In this document: positions 44,260-53,202 of the stretch, piece after piece
How the letters are laid out: every line of letters starts with the position of its first letter
How positions within the stretch are numbered: the first letter of the stretch is position 1
Origin: Belnapia moabensis DSM 16746
GTDB taxonomy: Bacteria > Pseudomonadota > Alphaproteobacteria > Acetobacterales > Acetobacteraceae
Assembly: GCF_000745835.1 (NCBI RefSeq)
Contig: NZ_JQKB01000011.1
Coordinates: 1 to 64,000, forward strand
Direction of reading: 5' to 3'
DNA length: 64,000 nt
Made by a program: the position numbers and the translations under genes
The notes under the pieces: generated by a model
What the model was told of the DNA's origin: nothing
Database searches by the model: none
The model's input: only the letters and a program-made list of their open reading frames with translations

Positions 44260-45000
44260 TCAGATCATCGCCATGCCGCCGTTGACGTGCAGCGTCTGGC
44301 CGGTGACCCAGGCGGCCTCGGCGCTGGCGAGGTAGACGACGGCAGCGCCGATATCCTCGGGCGTGCCCATGCGGCCGGCGGGGATGCGCTCCAGCAGCTT
44401 GGTGCGGGCGGCCTCGGGGAGGGCGTCGGTCATCGCGGTCTTGACGAAGCCGGGGGCGACGACGTTCACCGTCACGCCGCGGGTCGCCACCTCCTGCGCG
44501 AGGGACTTGCTCATGCCGATGAGGCCGGCCTTGGCGGCGGCGTAGTTGGCCTGGCCGGCATTGCCGGTGACGCCGACGATCGAGGCGATGGAGACGATGC
44601 GGCCGTGACGGCGCTTCATCATCCCCCTGAGCGCCGCACGCGCCAGGCGGAAGGGGGCGGTCAGGTCCACCTCCAGCACCGCGGCCCAGTCGGCGTCGCC
44701 CATGCGCAGCGCCAGCATGTCGCGGGTGAAGCCGGCATTGTTCACCAGGATGTCGAGGCTGCCGAGCGTGCCTTCGACCTGCTCGACCAGCGCCGCGGGG
44801 GCAGCCGGGTCGGCGAGGTCGGCGGGGGCGACGAGAACCCCCTCCCCGCCCAGCTCGGCAGCGAGCGCCTCCAGCTCCGCGGCGCGGCGGCCGGTGAGCG
44901 CCAGCTTCGCGCCGCGGGCATGCAGCGCGCGGGCGGTGGCGGCGCCGATGCCCCCCGTCGCGCCGGTGACGAGGGCGGTGCGGCCGGTCAGGTCGAACAT
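44260..45000 (-). CDS. fabG: 3-oxoacyl-ACP reductase FabG
   Basis: A 246-residue short-chain dehydrogenase. NADPH motif GATGGIG, NNAG, and the catalytic serine and YAAAK (Y and K) are present; the C-terminus VTGQTLHVNGGMAMI is typical of FabG. Reduces 3-ketoacyl-ACP. It is separated from acpP by the Bug-type gene and lies 30 bases after the unknown 217-residue gene. Confidence 0.96.
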   Translation of the reverse strand: MFDLTGRTALVTGATGGIGAATARALHARGAKLALTGRRAAELEALAAELGGEGVLVAPADLADPAAPAALVEQVEGTLGSLDILVNNAGFTRDMLALRMGDADWAAVLEVDLTAPFRLARAALRGMMKRRHGRIVSIASIVGVTGNAGQANYAAAKAGLIGMSKSLAQEVATRGVTVNVVAPGFVKTAMTDALPEAARTKLLERIPAGRMGTPEDIGAAVVYLASAEAAWVTGQTLHVNGGMAMI

Positions 45001-45030
45001 GCGGGGGTTCCCATCATGGGTTGAGGGCGC

Positions 45031-45684
45031 TCATGGGTTCAGGCCACGGGCGGCCGGGTCGAAGGAGGCGGCGGTCTTGAGGTCGAACCAGGCGGCGGCA
45101 TTGGCCTCGCCGGTGCCGCCCAGGGCGAAATGGCGGCCGAGGCCGGGGATGTAGAGCTGGTCGATGAAGAGGTGCGGCGCTTCCTGGGCGACGACATAGC
45201 GCTGGCCGCCGCCTTCCGCCGTCATGCCCGGCCCGGCATGGGCGGCGATGAGGATGCCGGGCTTCGGGCGGACGCGGACGATGATGTCGCAATCGGTCCA
45301 GGCGGGCGGCAGGGCAAGCTGGCGGCGGGCGGCCTCGACCAGGGTGATGCCGGCGGTGCGGGCGCGGGAGAGGAGCAGCACCATGCGGTCCTCCTCCATC
45401 CACCAGGGCGAGTTCAGCAGCGGCAGCAGCGCTTGGCCGCCGGTGCCGAGATAACGGCGGGCGGCGAAGCGGTAGAGCATGTTGTCCTCGGCCAGCTGCA
45501 CGCAGCGCTTGGCGATGAGGCCGCCACTGCGCTTGTAGGCGAAGCCGCCCGGGGCATCCTCGTCCGGGTCGCTGTCGAGGGTCTTGCGCGGTCCGTGGTT
45601 GGCATCGCGCCACTGGTGGCCCTCGGCCTCCATGCGGAGGGTGCTGTTGCGGTACCAGTCCTCGTTCACCGGGGTGGCGGGCAT
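45031..45684 (-). CDS. Unknown protein between fabD and fabG
   Basis: A 217-residue soluble protein without signal or membrane segments. I recognise no family. It is rich in Trp and Arg (NEDWYRNST, NSPWWMEEDRMVLLLSRA) and has a C-terminal domain LFIDQLYIPGLGRHFALGG. It lies between fabD and fabG, where fabG normally follows fabD directly, so a link to acyl metabolism is possible but only inferred. Confidence 0.75.
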   Translation of the reverse strand: MPATPVNEDWYRNSTLRMEAEGHQWRDANHGPRKTLDSDPDEDAPGGFAYKRSGGLIAKRCVQLAEDNMLYRFAARRYLGTGGQALLPLLNSPWWMEEDRMVLLLSRARTAGITLVEAARRQLALPPAWTDCDIIVRVRPKPGILIAAHAGPGMTAEGGGQRYVVAQEAPHLFIDQLYIPGLGRHFALGGTGEANAAAWFDLKTAASFDPAARGLNP

Positions 45685-45778
45685 CGGCTTGAAATCCTCG
45701 CGGGGTTTTGCGCCCCACGGTTGAACACGACGCCCACGATTGCGCGATTGAGTTCCGCGTGATCGGGGCGGCGGGGGT

Positions 45779-46738
45779 TCAGATCGTCTTGAGGAAGGCC
45801 TCGACCTCGGCGGGGTTGCCGATGGCGGTGGCGGTGGCGTCGGGGGCGTTGCGCTTCATCAGGCCGGTGAGCACCTTGCCCGCGCCGAGCTCGACGAAGC
45901 GGTCGCAGCCCATCGCCGCCATGCTGGCGACGCAGTCGCGCCAGCGGACGGTGGCGGTGACCTGCTCGACCAGCAGCCGGCGGATCTCGGTCGGGTCGGT
46001 CGCCTTGGCGGCGGTGACGTTGGCAATCACCGGGACGAGGGGGGCCTGGATCATCGCCTCGGCGAGGGCCGTGGCCATGGCGTCGGCGGCGGGGGCCATC
46101 AGCGCGCAATGGAAGGGGGCGGAGACGGGGAGCGGCAGGGCGCGCTTGACACCGAGGCCGGGGGCGGCGGCGATGGCGCGCTCCACCGCCGACTTGGCGC
46201 CGGAGATGACGACCTGGCCGCCGCCATTGTCGTTGGCGATCTCGACCACCTCCTCGGCGCCGGTCTCGGGGTCGGCCTTCGCCGCGTCGCAGATGGATTG
46301 GGCCTGGGCCAGCTCGGCGCCGAGGAGTGCGGCCATGGCGCCGGTGCCGGGCGGCGTCGCCTTCTGCATCGCCTCGCCGCGGAGGCGGAGCAGGCGGGCG
46401 GCGGTGGAGAGGTCGAAGGCGCGGGCGGCGGTGAGCGCGCTGTACTCGCCGAGGGAATGGCCGGCGACGAGGGCGACCTTGGCCGGGAGCTCGAAGCCCC
46501 CCTCCCCTTCCAGCACGCGGAGCACGGCCACCGAATGGGCCATCAGCGCGGGCTGGGCATTGGCGGTGAGGGTGAGCTCCTCGGCCGGGCCCTCGAACAT
46601 CAGGCGGGAGAGGTGCTGCTTCAGCGCCTCGTCCACTTCCTGGAAGACCTCGCGGGCCGCGGGGAAGGCGGCGGCGAGGTCGCGGCCCATGCCGGGGGCC
46701 TGGCTGCCCTGGCCAGGGAAGACGAAGGCCATTGCCAT
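45779..46738 (-). CDS. fabD: Malonyl-CoA:ACP transacylase FabD
   Basis: A 319-residue transacylase. The nucleophile S95 is in GHSLGEYSAL, the partner histidine in SAPFHCALM, and the start VFPGQGSQAPGMG is the family signature. Loads malonyl groups on acyl carrier protein. First gene of the fab group on the minus strand; 94 bases separate it from the unknown gene. Confidence 0.96.
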   Translation of the reverse strand: MAMAFVFPGQGSQAPGMGRDLAAAFPAAREVFQEVDEALKQHLSRLMFEGPAEELTLTANAQPALMAHSVAVLRVLEGEGGFELPAKVALVAGHSLGEYSALTAARAFDLSTAARLLRLRGEAMQKATPPGTGAMAALLGAELAQAQSICDAAKADPETGAEEVVEIANDNGGGQVVISGAKSAVERAIAAAPGLGVKRALPLPVSAPFHCALMAPAADAMATALAEAMIQAPLVPVIANVTAAKATDPTEIRRLLVEQVTATVRWRDCVASMAAMGCDRFVELGAGKVLTGLMKRNAPDATATAIGNPAEVEAFLKTI

Positions 46739-46823
46739 GGGACGGTTTCCTCGGAGCGTGCGCGACAGGCGGCGGGGCCTACCGGCCTGTCACACGGCTG
46801 TCAATCGCCAGCCGGGGCGGGGC

Positions 46824-47573
46824 TCAGGGGGAGGCCGCGACACCGCGGGCGACGCCCTGGGCCACGGGCGGGAGCTGGGAGGTGAGCGCGTTCTGCACCG
46901 CCTGGGTGGCGCCGGATTGCGCCGGGGCGGCGGGCGGGGGTTCGGCGGCGGCTTCGGCGGGCGGGGCGGGCGGCGGCGGGACGACGACCGGCGCAGGCGG
47001 CGCGGGCGGCAAGGCGGCGGTGTCACCGGCGGGGGTGGGTGTGCGGGCGGGCTGAGGTTGCGGGGCCGGGGCGGCGGCGGCGGCCGAGGCGGCGGCGGCG
47101 GCCGGGGTCGCGGGCGGCTCCGTCGTGTAGTCGGGGACGATGCGGGCCTGGTTGCCGGCGATGACCAGCACGCGCTGGCCGACGACGAGCGGCGTCTGGT
47201 CGCGCTGCGTCACCGAGATCAGCTCGTTCTTGCCGGTGGTGCGGACGACGTATTCGAAGGCCTTGGTGTCGCCCGCCACATGCTCGGCCGTGGTGCCGAT
47301 GAGACCGCCGAGTAGCGCGCCGCCGACGCCGCCGAGCGCCGAGCCGAGGCCGCCGCCCGGCGCCTGGGCGCCGAGCACGCCGCCGGCGGCGGCGCCGGTC
47401 GCGGCGCCGGTGCTGCCCTCGGCGGTGACGCTCACCTCGCGCCGGCCGACGACCATCCCCTGCTCCACCTTGTTCGCCTGCTGGACGGCGCGCGTGGCGT
47501 AGGTGTCCGGCGAGTAGTCGGCACCGCAGGCGGCGAGCAGCAGGAGGAGGGAGAGGCTTGGAAGACGTGGCAA
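46824..47573 (-). CDS. Outer-membrane-type lipoprotein with glycine zipper and Pro/Ala tail
   Basis: A protein of about 249 residues if it starts at TTG 47573, giving a lipobox with C16 (LLLLLAACGAD). A longer frame from 47654 has no signal-like start. The middle (residues about 55-95) is a glycine-zipper segment (GAATGAAAGGVLGAQ, GGVGGALLGGLIG) as in SlyB/Pal-like lipoproteins; a small domain with YVVRTTGKNELISVTQRD follows. The C-terminal 80 residues are Pro/Ala repeats and predicted disordered. Probably an envelope lipoprotein; start uncertain. Confidence 0.75.
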   Translation of the reverse strand: MPRLPSLSLLLLLAACGADYSPDTYATRAVQQANKVEQGMVVGRREVSVTAEGSTGAATGAAAGGVLGAQAPGGGLGSALGGVGGALLGGLIGTTAEHVAGDTKAFEYVVRTTGKNELISVTQRDQTPLVVGQRVLVIAGNQARIVPDYTTEPPATPAAAAASAAAAAPAPQPQPARTPTPAGDTAALPPAPPAPVVVPPPPAPPAEAAAEPPPAAPAQSGATQAVQNALTSQLPPVAQGVARGVAASP

Positions 47574-47718
47574 GGGCGGGTCACCGTTCCGGGTCGGGAG
47601 ATGGGTGGCGCTGCATAATGCCGATGGGGGGTGTTTGTCATCCTGCCCTGGCATGGCCTAGCCTCTCCGCCGCAGGGGGCAAGGCCGGGCCACGCGCCAC
47701 CGTTGGGGGCAGAGAGCC

Positions 47719-49311
47719 ATGGATATCCGTATGAATCGACGCGGCCTGCTGGCCGGGACCGCGGGCCTCGCCATGCCGCGGCTTGCTGCGGCCCAAGGGT
47801 CGCGGGTGCTGAAATTCATCCCGCAGATCGACCTGGCCTTCCTCGATCCGCACTGGACCACGGCCTATGTGACGCGCGGCCATGGGCATATGGTCTTCGA
47901 CACGCTCTATGGGCAGGACAGCAGCTTCAAGGCCTCGCCGCAGATGGTGGAGGGGCATGTTGTCGCGGATGACGGGAAGCTGTGGACGCTGACCTTGCGG
48001 CAGGGGCTCCTTTGGCATGACGGGGAGCGGGTGCTGGCGCGGGATTGCGTCGCCAGCATCAGGCGCTGGGCGAAGCGGGATGCGCTGGGCGGGGCGCTGA
48101 TGGCGGCGACCGAGGAGCTGTCGGCGCCGGATGACCGAACGATCCGCTTCCGGCTGTCGCGGCCCTTTCCCTTGTTGCCGGAGGCGCTGGGCAAGGTCAG
48201 CTCGCCGATGCCGGCGATGATGCCGGAGCGGCTGGCGAATACCGACCCGTTCAAGCAGGTAACGGAAATGGTGGGGAGCGGGCCCTTCCGCTTCGTCCCC
48301 GACGAGCGCGTCGCGGGCTCGCGCAACGTCTATGCGAGGTTCGAGAAATATGTGCCGCGGGAGGGGCAGCGGGCGAGCTGGAATGCCGGGCCGAAGGTGG
48401 TGCATCTCGACCGCGTCGAGTGGACCACTATCCCCGATGCGGCGACCAAGGTGGCGGCGATCCAGCGGGCCGAGCAGGATTGGTGGGAGAACCCGACGCA
48501 TGACCTGCTGCCGCTGCTGCGGCGGGACCGGCGCATCCGCATCGAGGTGACGAACCCGACGGGCACCGTCTGCATGATGCGGCCGAACCACCTGCAGCCG
48601 CCTTTCGACAAGCCGCAGGCGCGGCAGGCCTTGCTGCATGCCTTCGACCAGACGGCCTTCATGCAGGCGATCGTCGGCGAGGATGCGGCGATGTACCATG
48701 TGCCGCACGGCATCTTCTGCCCGAACACGCCGATGGCGAGCGAGGCGGGGCTCGATCCGCTGAAGGGGACGCGCGACTACGACAAGGCGCGCCGGTTGCT
48801 GGCGGAGGCGGGCTATGGCGGCGAGACGGTCGCGCTGCTGGTGGCGGCCGACTACACGCACCTCAAGGCGATCGGCGAGGTGATGGCGGATGCGATGGGC
48901 AAGATCGGCTTGAAGGTCGACTACATCGCCACCGACTGGGGCACCATGCTGCAGCGGCGGAACAACCGGGGGCCCGTCGCGCAGGGTGGGTGGAGCTGCC
49001 TCAACACCAGCTGGGAGGGGGCGGACCACATGGACCCGGCGAGCCATTATGCCATCCGTGGCAATGGCGCCGAGACCGGGGCCTGGCCGGGCTGGAGCGT
49101 CAGCGAGCGGCTGGAGCAGCTGCGCGATGCCTGGTTCGCGGCGCCGGACCTGGCGGGGCAGCAGGCGGCCTGCCGGGAGATGCAGGTGCAGGCGATGCGA
49201 GACGTGCCTAGCGTGCCGCTCGGGCAGTATATCCAGCCGACGGCCTACCGGACCAACATCACCGGCGTCGCAAAGGGGTTTCCGACCTTCTGGGGTGTGC
49301 AGAAGGGGTAG
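47719..49311 (+). CDS. Peptide/nickel-type ABC binding protein (SBP family 5)
   Basis: A 530-residue periplasmic binding protein with a twin-arginine-like signal (MNRRGLLAGTAGLAMPRLAAAQ). FLDPHWTTAYVT at the mature start and the internal blocks of the DppA/OppA family are present. The start is 47719 or the ATG at 47731. No transporter genes are beside it, so it is an orphan binding protein; the permease pair at 29480-31358 lacks one, which makes a pairing conceivable. Confidence 0.92.
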   Translation: MDIRMNRRGLLAGTAGLAMPRLAAAQGSRVLKFIPQIDLAFLDPHWTTAYVTRGHGHMVFDTLYGQDSSFKASPQMVEGHVVADDGKLWTLTLRQGLLWHDGERVLARDCVASIRRWAKRDALGGALMAATEELSAPDDRTIRFRLSRPFPLLPEALGKVSSPMPAMMPERLANTDPFKQVTEMVGSGPFRFVPDERVAGSRNVYARFEKYVPREGQRASWNAGPKVVHLDRVEWTTIPDAATKVAAIQRAEQDWWENPTHDLLPLLRRDRRIRIEVTNPTGTVCMMRPNHLQPPFDKPQARQALLHAFDQTAFMQAIVGEDAAMYHVPHGIFCPNTPMASEAGLDPLKGTRDYDKARRLLAEAGYGGETVALLVAADYTHLKAIGEVMADAMGKIGLKVDYIATDWGTMLQRRNNRGPVAQGGWSCLNTSWEGADHMDPASHYAIRGNGAETGAWPGWSVSERLEQLRDAWFAAPDLAGQQAACREMQVQAMRDVPSVPLGQYIQPTAYRTNITGVAKGFPTFWGVQKG

Positions 49312-49446
49312 GCGGCCTCTCGCCTGCGATCCGCGGAGCTTCGTCGGAGGCCGGATACCGGGGCATGGGCTGAGCGCGGCAGTCCGCCCATGCTCGCGGC
49401 GCCTGCCCGAACCTGTGCACGGGCCGCGGCATGGATCGGAGTCGAA

Positions 49447-49469
49447 GAAATGTTATGTTATAACATTGC
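49447..49469 (+). promoter_or_regulatory. Zur-box-like operator before the TonB receptor operon
   Basis: AATGTTAT-GTT-ATAACATT (49449-49467) is a perfect 8-3-8 inverted repeat. Both arms equal those of the E. coli Zur consensus (AATGTTAT-ANT-ATAACATT) as I remember it. The site lies about 50 bases before the receptor start and probably overlaps the promoter. Zur would repress the operon when zinc is sufficient. Confidence 0.75.
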
Positions 49470-49519
49470 GGATATTCTCATCGGTTGGTAAGGAGCGGCA
49501 TCACTGATCGGGTTGCAGA

Positions 49520-51652
49520 ATGCGTCGCCCCCTCCTGCCGGCCGTTACCTTCACTCTGGCCTTGGGCCTCGGCGTGCCCGGTGCTGCGCAGGTGCAGGAG
49601 GGGGAGCAGGCGACGGGCCAGGCAGTCGCGCTGCCCGAACTGGACGTTACGGCCGCCGGCGAGCGGGGTGACGGCCCGGTCGAGGGCTATCGGGCCACAC
49701 GGTCGGTCAGCGCGACCCGGACCGACACGCCGATCCGGGAGATCCCGCAGTCGATCAGCGTCGTGCCGAGGGCTGTGCTCGAGGATATCGCGGCCGTCCG
49801 CGTCGATGCGGCGCTCGACTATGCCGGCGGCATCGCGCGCGGCAACAATTTCGGCGGCCAGACCCTCTACGAGTACAATGTCCGCGGCTTCGCCACGGGG
49901 GAGTACTACCGCAACGGCTTCCCGGTGAATCGCGGCTACCAGGGCTCGCCCGACACGGCGGCGATCGAGCGGCTGGAAGTCCTGCGCGGCCCGGCTTCGC
50001 TGCTCTACGGCCGCGGCGATCCGGGCGGCACGCTGAACATCGTCACCAAGCAGCCGGTGCCGGAGCGCTTCACCGTCCTCGGCGGCCTGTTCGGGAGCTA
50101 CGGCCTGGCGCGCGGCACGATCGACGCAGCGGGCGCCCTGCGCGCCGATGGCTCGATGAGCTACCGCCTGAACGGCGCCGTCGAGGGTGGCGGCAGCTTC
50201 CGCCGCCATGTCGACAGCAGCCGCCAGTATCTCGCCCCGGCCTTCACCTGGCAGGTCTCGCCCGACACTACCGTCACCCTCGAGGGCGAGTTCCTGCACA
50301 ACGAGCGGACCTTCGATCGGGGTGTGGTGGCCTATGGCAACCGGCCGGGCGTGATCCCGCGCGAGCGCTTCCTGGGCGAGCCGGGGGTCGGCACCAACCG
50401 CAACACCAGCGGCCTCGGGCAGCTTCGCTTCGATCATCGCATCACCAATGACTGGAGCCTGCGCGGCGGCGTGCAGTATTTCGGCGGCACTCTGGAGGGG
50501 CGCGCGGTGGAGCCGAGCAGCCTGCTCGGCGATGGCCGCACGCTGCGCCGCGAGTTGCGGCAGCGCGACTTCGCCTGGAACGACCTCGACATCCAGCTCA
50601 ACCTGGTCGGCCGGTTCCGGACAGGGCCGGTGGACCATACGCTGCTCGCGGGCATCGAGTATGAGCGCTACCACAACCGCGAGGTCCTGGACCGCTCCAA
50701 TCCCGGCACCTCGCCCTTCGCCATCGACATCCTCAACCCTGTCTACGGCCAGCGGCTTCCGGCGCTGACGCGCCGCTCCAACACCGTGGAGAACAGCAGC
50801 ACCTATGCGGCCTACCTCCAGGACCAGATCGCCCTCACCGGCCGCCTGAAGCTGGTGGCGGGCATCCGCGTCGAGCATTTCGACCAGGACTTCACCCAGC
50901 GCAGCACCGGCACCGCATCGCCGCAGAGGCAGACCGCCGCCACGCCACGGGTCGGCCTTATCTACGAGCTGGGCGGCAACGTCTCGGCCTATGCCAGCTA
51001 TGCGCAGTCCTTCCGGCCCAATCGCGGCGGGGATATCGGCGGCCGTTCCTTCGCGCCGGAGAGGGGCGAGGCCTTCGAGCTTGGCGCCAAATTCGACCTG
51101 TTCGATGACCGCGTGAGCGCGACCGCGGCGCTGTTCCATATCACCAAGGAGAATGTGCTGACGGCCAACCCGGCCGACACCTCCTTCAGCATCGCGGCCG
51201 GCGAGGTGCGCAGCCGGGGCTTCGACCTGACGCTGTCGGGCAACCCGATGCCGGGCTGGCGCATGATCGGCGGCTACGCCTATATCGACGCCGAGGTGAC
51301 GCGCGACGCGACGCTGCGGCCCGGCACCCGCTTGCTGAACGTGCCGCGGCACAGCGCAAGCCTGCTCAACGTCTATGAATTCCAGGAAGGCCGGCTGCAG
51401 GGGCTCGGCCTCGGCGGCGGCGTCAACCTCGTCGGCAGCCGTGCCGGCGACACGGTCGGCTCCGCCTTCCGCCTGCCCGCCTATGCCACGGTGGACCTGC
51501 TGGCCTATTACCGGATCGGCGACCGGGTGCGGCTGAACCTCAACGTGAACAACCTCTTCGACAGGACCTATTACGACCGCTCCTACAGCAGCGTCTGGGT
51601 TTCGCCCGGCGCGCCGCTGGCCATCCTTGGCGGCGTGACGATCCGGCTTTAG
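49520..51652 (+). CDS. TonB-dependent siderophore-type outer-membrane receptor (first)
   Basis: A 710-residue receptor. Signal peptide (residues 1-22), a TonB-box-like ALPELDVTA near 38-46, a plug domain with TPIREIPQSISVVPR and IERLEVLRGPASLLYG, then a 22-strand barrel ending in an aromatic-poor terminal strand LAILGGVTIRL. The plug matches the FhuA/FpvA siderophore receptor group. Upstream is a Zur-like operator and 10 bases downstream begins a Cnt/Nik-type ABC transporter, which points to uptake of a metal-carrying chelator with zinc control. ATG 49520 is the only start after an in-frame stop; a Shine-Dalgarno match is weak. A TonB/ExbBD system is not in the window. Confidence 0.92.
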   Translation: MRRPLLPAVTFTLALGLGVPGAAQVQEGEQATGQAVALPELDVTAAGERGDGPVEGYRATRSVSATRTDTPIREIPQSISVVPRAVLEDIAAVRVDAALDYAGGIARGNNFGGQTLYEYNVRGFATGEYYRNGFPVNRGYQGSPDTAAIERLEVLRGPASLLYGRGDPGGTLNIVTKQPVPERFTVLGGLFGSYGLARGTIDAAGALRADGSMSYRLNGAVEGGGSFRRHVDSSRQYLAPAFTWQVSPDTTVTLEGEFLHNERTFDRGVVAYGNRPGVIPRERFLGEPGVGTNRNTSGLGQLRFDHRITNDWSLRGGVQYFGGTLEGRAVEPSSLLGDGRTLRRELRQRDFAWNDLDIQLNLVGRFRTGPVDHTLLAGIEYERYHNREVLDRSNPGTSPFAIDILNPVYGQRLPALTRRSNTVENSSTYAAYLQDQIALTGRLKLVAGIRVEHFDQDFTQRSTGTASPQRQTAATPRVGLIYELGGNVSAYASYAQSFRPNRGGDIGGRSFAPERGEAFELGAKFDLFDDRVSATAALFHITKENVLTANPADTSFSIAAGEVRSRGFDLTLSGNPMPGWRMIGGYAYIDAEVTRDATLRPGTRLLNVPRHSASLLNVYEFQEGRLQGLGLGGGVNLVGSRAGDTVGSAFRLPAYATVDLLAYYRIGDRVRLNLNVNNLFDRTYYDRSYSSVWVSPGAPLAILGGVTIRL

Positions 51653-51662
51653 AGCCTCCTGC

Positions 51663-53201
51663 ATGCTTCGCCGTTCCCTCGGTGCCCTGGGCGCCGCAGC
51701 CCTGCTTGCGCGCCCTGCCCTCGGCCATGCGCCCGCGGTCGCGCGCCGGTCGGGCGAGCGCGTGCTGCGGGTGGTCGCCCCTTTCGAATTCGCGGGACCC
51801 GACCCGGCGCGCTCGGGCCATGTCTTCGCCCGCATGGGAGTCGGGGAGATGCTGCTGGGCGCCGATCCGGAAGGCCGCCCGGTGCCGATGCTGGCGGCGT
51901 CCTGGAGCGGCTCGCCGGACGGGCTGCTGCATCGCTTCCTGCTACGGCCCGGGGTGCGCTTCCATGACGGCAGCCCGCTGACGGCCGAGGCGGCGGCGGC
52001 AAGCCTTCGCCACGCCCATGCCGCCGCCTCGCCGCTCTCCCGCGTGCCGGTCGCCACCATCGAGGCTGCGGGCGATGCGGTGCTGATCCGCCTCGCCCGC
52101 CCCTTCGCGCCGCTGCCGGCCGTCCTGGCCAATTATGCCAGCATGATCCTGGCGCCGGCGGCCTATGACGGGGCGGGCCGGGTCCGCGCCGTCATCGGCA
52201 CCGGCCCCTTCCGCGTCGAGCGCTTCTCGCCGCCCTTGCAACTCGATGTCGGGCGCTTCGACGACTGGTGGGGGCCACGCCCGGCCGTCGGCCGCGCCTC
52301 CTATCTCGTCGTGTCTCAGGGCGAGGCGCGGGCCACGATGGCGGAAAGCGGACATGCGGACCTGACCATGGGCTTGCAGCCGGTGACCCTGGCGCGGCTC
52401 CGCCGCAGCCCGCGGCTGGAGGTTCTGACCCTGCCCGTGCCGCGCACCCGCATCCTGAAGCTCAACGCCGCCTCGCCGCTCTTCGCGGACCAGCGGGTGA
52501 GGCGGGCCCTGAGCCTGGCGATCGACCGGCACGGCATCGCCACGGCCCTGCTGCGGAACCCCGCCATGGCGGCGGAACAGCTTTTCCCGCCGGTATTGCA
52601 AGGCTGGCACCTGCCCGGCCCGCCGCCGCGGCGCGACCTGGAGACGGCGCGGGCCCTGCTCGCCGAAGCGGGCTGGCGGCCGGGCGGCGGCGGCATCCTG
52701 GTGGATGCCGGCGGCCGCCGCTTCGCCTGCCGCTGTGCCACCTACATCAACTGGCCTGAACTGCCGCCGATCGCCACGGCGCTCCAGGCCCAGTTCCGCG
52801 AACTCGGCATCGACATGGCGGTGGGCATCGGCAACTCCTCCGACATCCCGCGCGGCCATCGCGACGGCAGCCTGGAGATGGCCCTGATGGCGCGCAACTA
52901 CGCGCTGGTGCCGGACCCGCTCGGTACCCTCCTGCAGGACTTCCGGCCCGGCGGCGGCGATTGGGGCGCCATGGGCTGGTCCGACCCGGCGCTCGAGGCC
53001 ACGCTGCGCGCGCTGGCGGCAGCGGAGGGCGATCCGATCGCGTTGCGCCGGCAGGCAGCCCGGATCCTGGGCGAGGCCCTGCCGGTGATCCCGATTGCCT
53101 GGTCGGAGCTGGCCGTCGCGGTCAACCGCGACCTGGCCGGCGTCACCGTGGACCCGTTCGAGACCAGCTACCGGCTGCACGACATCGCCTGGGCAGGCTG
53201 A
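51663..53201 (+). CDS. ABC binding protein, nickel/peptide/opine-metallophore type (SBP family 5)
   Basis: A 512-residue periplasmic binding protein with signal peptide (SLGALGAAALLARPALGHA). The family-5 blocks are visible: RVLRVVAPFEFAGPDPARSG, a VRFHDGSPLTAEAAAASL block (DG-x-PLTA), the C-terminal QARILGEALPVIPIAW. NikA and CntA (staphylopine binding) belong to this family. It starts 10 bases after the receptor stop and is followed by the first permease after 1 base, so it shares the transcript. Ligand could be a metal chelate or peptide. Confidence 0.9.
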   Translation: MLRRSLGALGAAALLARPALGHAPAVARRSGERVLRVVAPFEFAGPDPARSGHVFARMGVGEMLLGADPEGRPVPMLAASWSGSPDGLLHRFLLRPGVRFHDGSPLTAEAAAASLRHAHAAASPLSRVPVATIEAAGDAVLIRLARPFAPLPAVLANYASMILAPAAYDGAGRVRAVIGTGPFRVERFSPPLQLDVGRFDDWWGPRPAVGRASYLVVSQGEARATMAESGHADLTMGLQPVTLARLRRSPRLEVLTLPVPRTRILKLNAASPLFADQRVRRALSLAIDRHGIATALLRNPAMAAEQLFPPVLQGWHLPGPPPRRDLETARALLAEAGWRPGGGGILVDAGGRRFACRCATYINWPELPPIATALQAQFRELGIDMAVGIGNSSDIPRGHRDGSLEMALMARNYALVPDPLGTLLQDFRPGGGDWGAMGWSDPALEATLRALAAAEGDPIALRRQAARILGEALPVIPIAWSELAVAVNRDLAGVTVDPFETSYRLHDIAWAG

Positions 53202-53202
53202 C

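Noticed and set aside
46900-47120. Repetitive GC-rich stretch considered as a repeat array
   Set aside because: It is the coding sequence of the Pro/Ala tail of the lipoprotein, with no exact repeat unit or spacer pattern.
45708-47315. 535-codon plus-strand frame opposite fabD
   Set aside because: Antisense shadow of fabD and the glycine-zipper lipoprotein gene; Arg/Ser/Gly-rich, no motif.
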